DNA of 8,234 bases, taken from NCBI GenBank assembly GCA_017940705.1, contig JAGAYB010000143.1:1-8234 (forward strand), in the 5' to 3' direction. Made by a program: the position numbers and the translations under genes. This DNA is from Selenomonas sp. (lineage in GTDB: Bacteria; Bacillota_C; Negativicutes; Selenomonadales; Selenomonadaceae). Below the pieces are notes generated by a model that was given only the letters and a program-made list of their open reading frames with translations, had not been told where the DNA came from and did no database searches. Shown here in pieces: positions 5,838 to 8,234 of this stretch. The stretch's first letter is position 1. Each line of letters opens with the position of its first letter.

Positions 5838-7066
5838 AAGCCCCACATCCTTTCGGCTGCGGCCATAAGCAGGTACAGCCCCATCCCCACCAGTGAACCC
5901 ACAAGGGAGCCGTTTATGCGAATCATCTGCAGGTCGTCCTGAACCTTGCCTTCCACAAAAGCCACCAGTTCATCATCGGAAAACTCATTCAGGCGTTCCC
6001 TGATAATGCCCGTAATCAGCACATGATGCTTATTTAATTCCTCACGCAGGATTTTTTTGATAGCTTTGTCAAACTGCTCCTGCTGAGAGCGCGAGCTGAT
6101 AAATTCGTCTATGCGGCTGTTGGTATATGCCTCGAGCTGTGGCAGCCAGAAGGGTTCTTCCCCCTGAATGTTGTGTTCCAGCCAACGTGACAGCACCCCG
6201 GCTAAATCCAGCTTATCCAGCAGCTGCTCCTTGCGGTCCATCAGCAGGTCGCGCAGGCGTTCGTCCTGACTCAGATTTAACAGCATCGCCGCCAGCCCGG
6301 CCTGTAATTCACTGCTTTCCGCCACACCAGCCTGCAGACCGGCCAGCCGTGCCTTGATACGCTCTGTCAGCAATGACAAAATCCGTTCATCCGTCAGTCC
6401 CATGGAGGCAAGTACAAAGGCTCTGCCAGCAGAATCCTTTTCATAGCTCTCCCTTAAGATGCGAATGTGTTCCAGCAGCGCCGCCTTTAACGCCGGAGAT
6501 TCGATAACCTGTTCACCGATGGACACCAGACTGCCAAGCAGCCTGTCCGTATGGCGTTTCTGCGCCAGCAGCCGCATGATTTCCGGCAGAATATCCTCTA
6601 CGGCTAAAGACTGCAGCCCTTCTTTTATAGCCGGTGCCAATTCCCCGGCAATGCGCTTTGTGTCCATGTCATTGACTGACTTCAGCATGACAGCCTTCAC
6701 CACTTCATGAACGCGCTTACGGCCGCCACGGTGCAAAAAATAATCCGCCAGCAGCTGTGCAGAATTCTGCCCTTCAATGACGCCCATGATGTTTTCCGTA
6801 CTCAGCAGGTCATCGCTGGCAAATGTCACCAAGGCATCCATAATGCGTCCGCGGTTGCGCCGCAATATATCCGTGCGGTAGGAAATGCCCAAGGGGCGAT
6901 GAAAAATGGCGGTCACGGCAAACCAATCTGCCAGACCGCCAATCGTTGCCGCCAAAAAACCATGGTGAAGCATGCCGCCCCAAAAACCGGAGGCCAGCCC
7001 CATGGTTCCGAGAAATCCTGCCGCACTTACCCCTAAGGCCAAATTGGCTTTGTTTTTCTTCTGCAA
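5834..7066 (-). CDS. DUF445 family membrane protein (first of a tandem pair)
   Basis: This 410-residue protein is a paralogue of the next gene downstream. The two ends match it: GGLADWFAVTAIFHRPLG (43-60) near the N-terminus and DLQMIRINGSLVG (378-390) before the last membrane helix (about 385-402). Membrane segments at about 8-30 and 34-55 precede a basic stretch (RRNRGR, 69-74). The roughly 310-residue centre is charged, helical and clearly diverged from its partner. DUF445 proteins have no established biochemical role. The start is TTG at 7064-7066, supported by GAGGTG at 7073-7078 with normal spacing; the next in-frame Met is residue 22, inside the first membrane segment. It begins 10 nt after the galU stop and ends in an ATGA overlap with the next gene, so all three genes are probably translated from one message. 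Confidence 0.88.
   Translation of the reverse strand: MQKKNKANLALGVSAAGFLGTMGLASGFWGGMLHHGFLAATIGGLADWFAVTAIFHRPLGISYRTDILRRNRGRIMDALVTFASDDLLSTENIMGVIEGQNSAQLLADYFLHRGGRKRVHEVVKAVMLKSVNDMDTKRIAGELAPAIKEGLQSLAVEDILPEIMRLLAQKRHTDRLLGSLVSIGEQVIESPALKAALLEHIRILRESYEKDSAGRAFVLASMGLTDERILSLLTERIKARLAGLQAGVAESSELQAGLAAMLLNLSQDERLRDLLMDRKEQLLDKLDLAGVLSRWLEHNIQGEEPFWLPQLEAYTNSRIDEFISSRSQQEQFDKAIKKILREELNKHHVLITGIIRERLNEFSDDELVAFVEGKVQDDLQMIRINGSLVGSLVGMGLYLLMAAAERMWGL
5848..5854 (-). promoter_or_regulatory. Ribosome binding site deciding the ATG start at 5837
   Basis: GAAAGGA on the minus strand ends 10 nt before ATG at 5837-5835 but only 1 nt before the GTG at 5846-5844. This favours the ATG, which forms an ATGA overlap with the stop codon of the preceding gene. 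Confidence 0.6.
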
Positions 7067-7072
7067 GAATTA

Positions 7073-7078
7073 CACCTC
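7073..7078 (-). promoter_or_regulatory. Ribosome binding site deciding a TTG start
   Basis: GAGGTG on the minus strand overlaps the galU stop codon (TGAGGTG). Its GAGG core lies 8 nt before TTG at 7066-7064. It makes TTG the likely start of the first DUF445 gene and ties its translation to galU. Confidence 0.7.
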
Positions 7079-7952
7079 AGATTCTCGTCACAATCTCCTG
7101 TAAATAGGACTTAAAGTCAGCCCCCAAATCCTCACGGCGCAGGGCAAATTCCACCGTGGCCTTTAAAAAGCCCAGCTTATCCCCCACATCATAGCGCTTG
7201 CCGACAAAGTCATAAGCATATACAGCATCCTGACGCGCTAGCATTTTAAGGGCATCGGTAAGCTGAATTTCGCCCCCTTTGCCGGGTTTTGTCCGGGCCA
7301 GAATATCAAATATCTGCGGCTTAATAATATAACGCCCCAGTACAGCCATACGGCTCGGCGCCTCTTCCCTGGCCGGCTTTTCCACCATGTCAGATACTCT
7401 CATCAGCCGGCTGTTATCCGTTTCCGTCCCGGCAACAATACCATAAGCGGAAACCTTTTCTTCGGGAACATTCTGGCAGCCCAGCACAGAGCCACCAGTG
7501 GCCTCGTAAATGTCAATAAGCTGTGCCAGCGCCGGTTTTTCCGGGTTGTATACCACATCATCACCCAGCAGTACCGCAAAAGGCTCATCCCCCATAAAAG
7601 CCCGGGCGCACAGGATAGCATCGCCAAGGCCGCGCATATAGCGCTGACGGATGTAATGTATATTGATATCCGCCGTTTCCTGCACCAATTTTAAAAGCTC
7701 GGTCTTGCCTTTGGCCTGCAAATCCATCTCCAGAGCCGGAGCACTGTCAAAATGATCCTCAATAGCGCGCTTGCCGTGGCCGCTGATAATCAAAATATCT
7801 TCAATGCCGCTGGCCTTGGCCTCCTCAACGATGTACTGAATCGTCGGTTTATCCACAATCGGCAGCATTTCCTTTGGCGTGGCCTTGGTCGCCGGTAAAA
7901 AACGCGTGCCATAGCCGGCTGCCGGAATAACTGCCTTTTTTATCTTTTGCAT
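7077..7952 (-). CDS. galU: UTP-glucose-1-phosphate uridylyltransferase GalU
   Basis: This 291-residue cytoplasmic enzyme, the usual length for the family (Bacillus GtaB about 292), makes UDP-glucose from UTP and glucose-1-phosphate for glycans, lipopolysaccharide and UDP-galactose or UDP-glucuronate. The nucleotide-binding loop AAGYGTRFLPATKATPKEML (11-30) is typical. Other family positions are QRYMRGLGDAI (103-113), the metal-binding GDD (130-132), VEKP (190-193), GGEIQLTD (226-233) and FVGKRYDVGDKLGFLKA (249-265). The K-x-M-LP-I-VDKP context and length separate it from glucose-1-phosphate thymidylyltransferase. The start is ATG at 7950-7952 with a GGGGGA ribosome binding site (7961-7966). 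It is the first gene of a probable galU-DUF445-DUF445 operon with a promoter at 7994-8023. Confidence 0.97.
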   Translation of the reverse strand: MQKIKKAVIPAAGYGTRFLPATKATPKEMLPIVDKPTIQYIVEEAKASGIEDILIISGHGKRAIEDHFDSAPALEMDLQAKGKTELLKLVQETADINIHYIRQRYMRGLGDAILCARAFMGDEPFAVLLGDDVVYNPEKPALAQLIDIYEATGGSVLGCQNVPEEKVSAYGIVAGTETDNSRLMRVSDMVEKPAREEAPSRMAVLGRYIIKPQIFDILARTKPGKGGEIQLTDALKMLARQDAVYAYDFVGKRYDVGDKLGFLKATVEFALRREDLGADFKSYLQEIVTRI

Positions 7953-7993
7953 CGCAACAATCCCCCAACTGCTTATATTTATCGTCCTTACCT

Positions 7994-8023
7994 ATTATAC
8001 ATATTTCCCTGTCCTTATGCCAC
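7994..8023 (-). promoter_or_regulatory. Sigma-70-type promoter of the galU operon
   Basis: On the minus strand a perfect -10 TATAAT (7999-7994) lies 18 nt from GTGGCA (8023-8018), which matches 4 of 6 bases of the -35 consensus. It sits between the terminator of the preceding gene and galU and predicts a start near 7987, giving a leader of about 35 nt. Confidence 0.55.
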
Positions 8024-8037
8024 CCCTTTAACTCCAT

Positions 8038-8079
8038 AAAAAAACAAGCGCGATTGAAAACCGTGCTTGTTTTTCTTTT
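8038..8079 (-). terminator. Strong hairpin terminator after the nitroreductase-like gene, probably bidirectional
   Basis: AAAAACAAGC (8040-8049) pairs with GCTTGTTTTT (8065-8074). Three more inner pairs (8050-8052 with 8062-8064, one G-U) surround a 9-nt loop. On the minus strand the stem ends in seven T (8044-8038), about 10 to 45 nt past the stop codon at 8083. The plus strand also ends in TTTTTCTTTT. Confidence 0.88.
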
Positions 8080-8082
8080 ATC

Positions 8083-8234
8083 CTATCCGATGTAGGTCAC
8101 TTCATTACCCTTGATGGAAGTTATATTTCTATTGGGCAGGCCGTCAGGCATATCAGGATAGCCTAAGCTCATCGAGCCGTACACCCGTTCGCCTTCTTTT
8201 AAGCCCAGCTCCTGCAGGTAAGCCAGCAGGACAG
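8083..8234 (-). CDS. C-terminal end of a probable nitroreductase-family protein
   Basis: Only the last 49 codons are present, in the frame entering at 8232 and ending with TAG at 8083-8085; the gene is cut by the right edge. The visible end includes YLQELGLKEGERVYGSMSLG, then YPDMPDGLPNRNITSIKGN, closing with a short beta-type tail. A helix, a YGSMSLGYP turn, a Pro/Arg-rich stretch and a terminal strand resemble the C-termini of FMN-binding nitroreductases (typical G-Y-P then P-x-R). These dimeric flavoproteins reduce nitro compounds or quinones with NAD(P)H, but no FMN-binding or ferredoxin-like part is in view, so the substrate cannot be inferred. A strong terminator follows it, so it is not in the galU operon. 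The family call is moderately sure. Confidence 0.6.
   Translation of the reverse strand, partial: VLLAYLQELGLKEGERVYGSMSLGYPDMPDGLPNRNITSIKGNEVTYIG

Noticed and set aside
7849..8037. 62-codon minus-strand frame overlapping the start of galU in another frame
   Set aside because: It would begin upstream of the predicted galU promoter and overlaps conserved galU codons; no ribosome binding site.
1..8234. Mobile element, CRISPR array, tRNA or prophage remnants
   Set aside because: No transposase-like or integrase-like reading frame, spaced repeats, tRNA-like cloverleaf or target-site duplications were seen on either strand.

Overview
This window looks like a chromosomal, largely housekeeping segment from an anaerobic, propionate-forming member of the Negativicutes (a Selenomonas-, Mitsuokella- or Megamonas-like bacterium). 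That placement is inferred from gene content and protein style: a Cat1-type succinate/propionyl-CoA CoA-transferase, the membrane and anchor subunits of a biotin-dependent Na+ pump decarboxylase, an anaerobic-type cobaltochelatase (CbiK), and AGGAGG ribosome binding sites. No marker gene fixes the genus. Every gene I can support is on the minus strand, so transcription runs from the right end to the left. There is no RNA gene, CRISPR array, insertion sequence or prophage, and no gap longer than about 280 bases.

Reading in the direction of transcription, the right edge carries the last 49 codons of a probable nitroreductase-family protein, closed by a strong hairpin terminator (about 8038-8079). 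A promoter at 7994-8023 then drives galU (UDP-glucose pyrophosphorylase) and two tandem DUF445 membrane proteins (7066-5834 and 5837-4533). These three are tightly packed: galU and the first DUF445 gene are 10 nt apart, with a TTG start whose ribosome binding site overlaps the galU stop codon, and the two DUF445 genes share an ATGA stop/start junction. After a weak terminator-like hairpin and a possible new promoter comes glmM (phosphoglucosamine mutase), followed after 3 nt by cbiK (sirohydrochlorin cobaltochelatase).

The left third is carbon and energy metabolism. An OadG/MmdD-like anchor subunit and the OadB/MmdB-like sodium-pumping beta subunit form a two-gene unit that ends in a 13-bp perfect hairpin terminator (578-608). 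A separate promoter with a consensus extended -10 (544-552) then serves the CoA-transferase gene that runs off the left edge. Together with B12 synthesis, these fit the succinate-to-propionate route: B12-dependent methylmalonyl-CoA mutase, Na+-translocating methylmalonyl-CoA decarboxylase, then CoA transfer back to succinate. The mutase, the carboxyltransferase (alpha) and the biotin carrier are not in the window.

I see no clear new biological system. The points most worth a second look are the pair of diverged DUF445 proteins coupled to galU, the separation of the pump's membrane subunits from its catalytic subunits, a lone plus-strand-oriented terminator in the glmM leader, and inverted repeats in the leader of the CoA-transferase gene.
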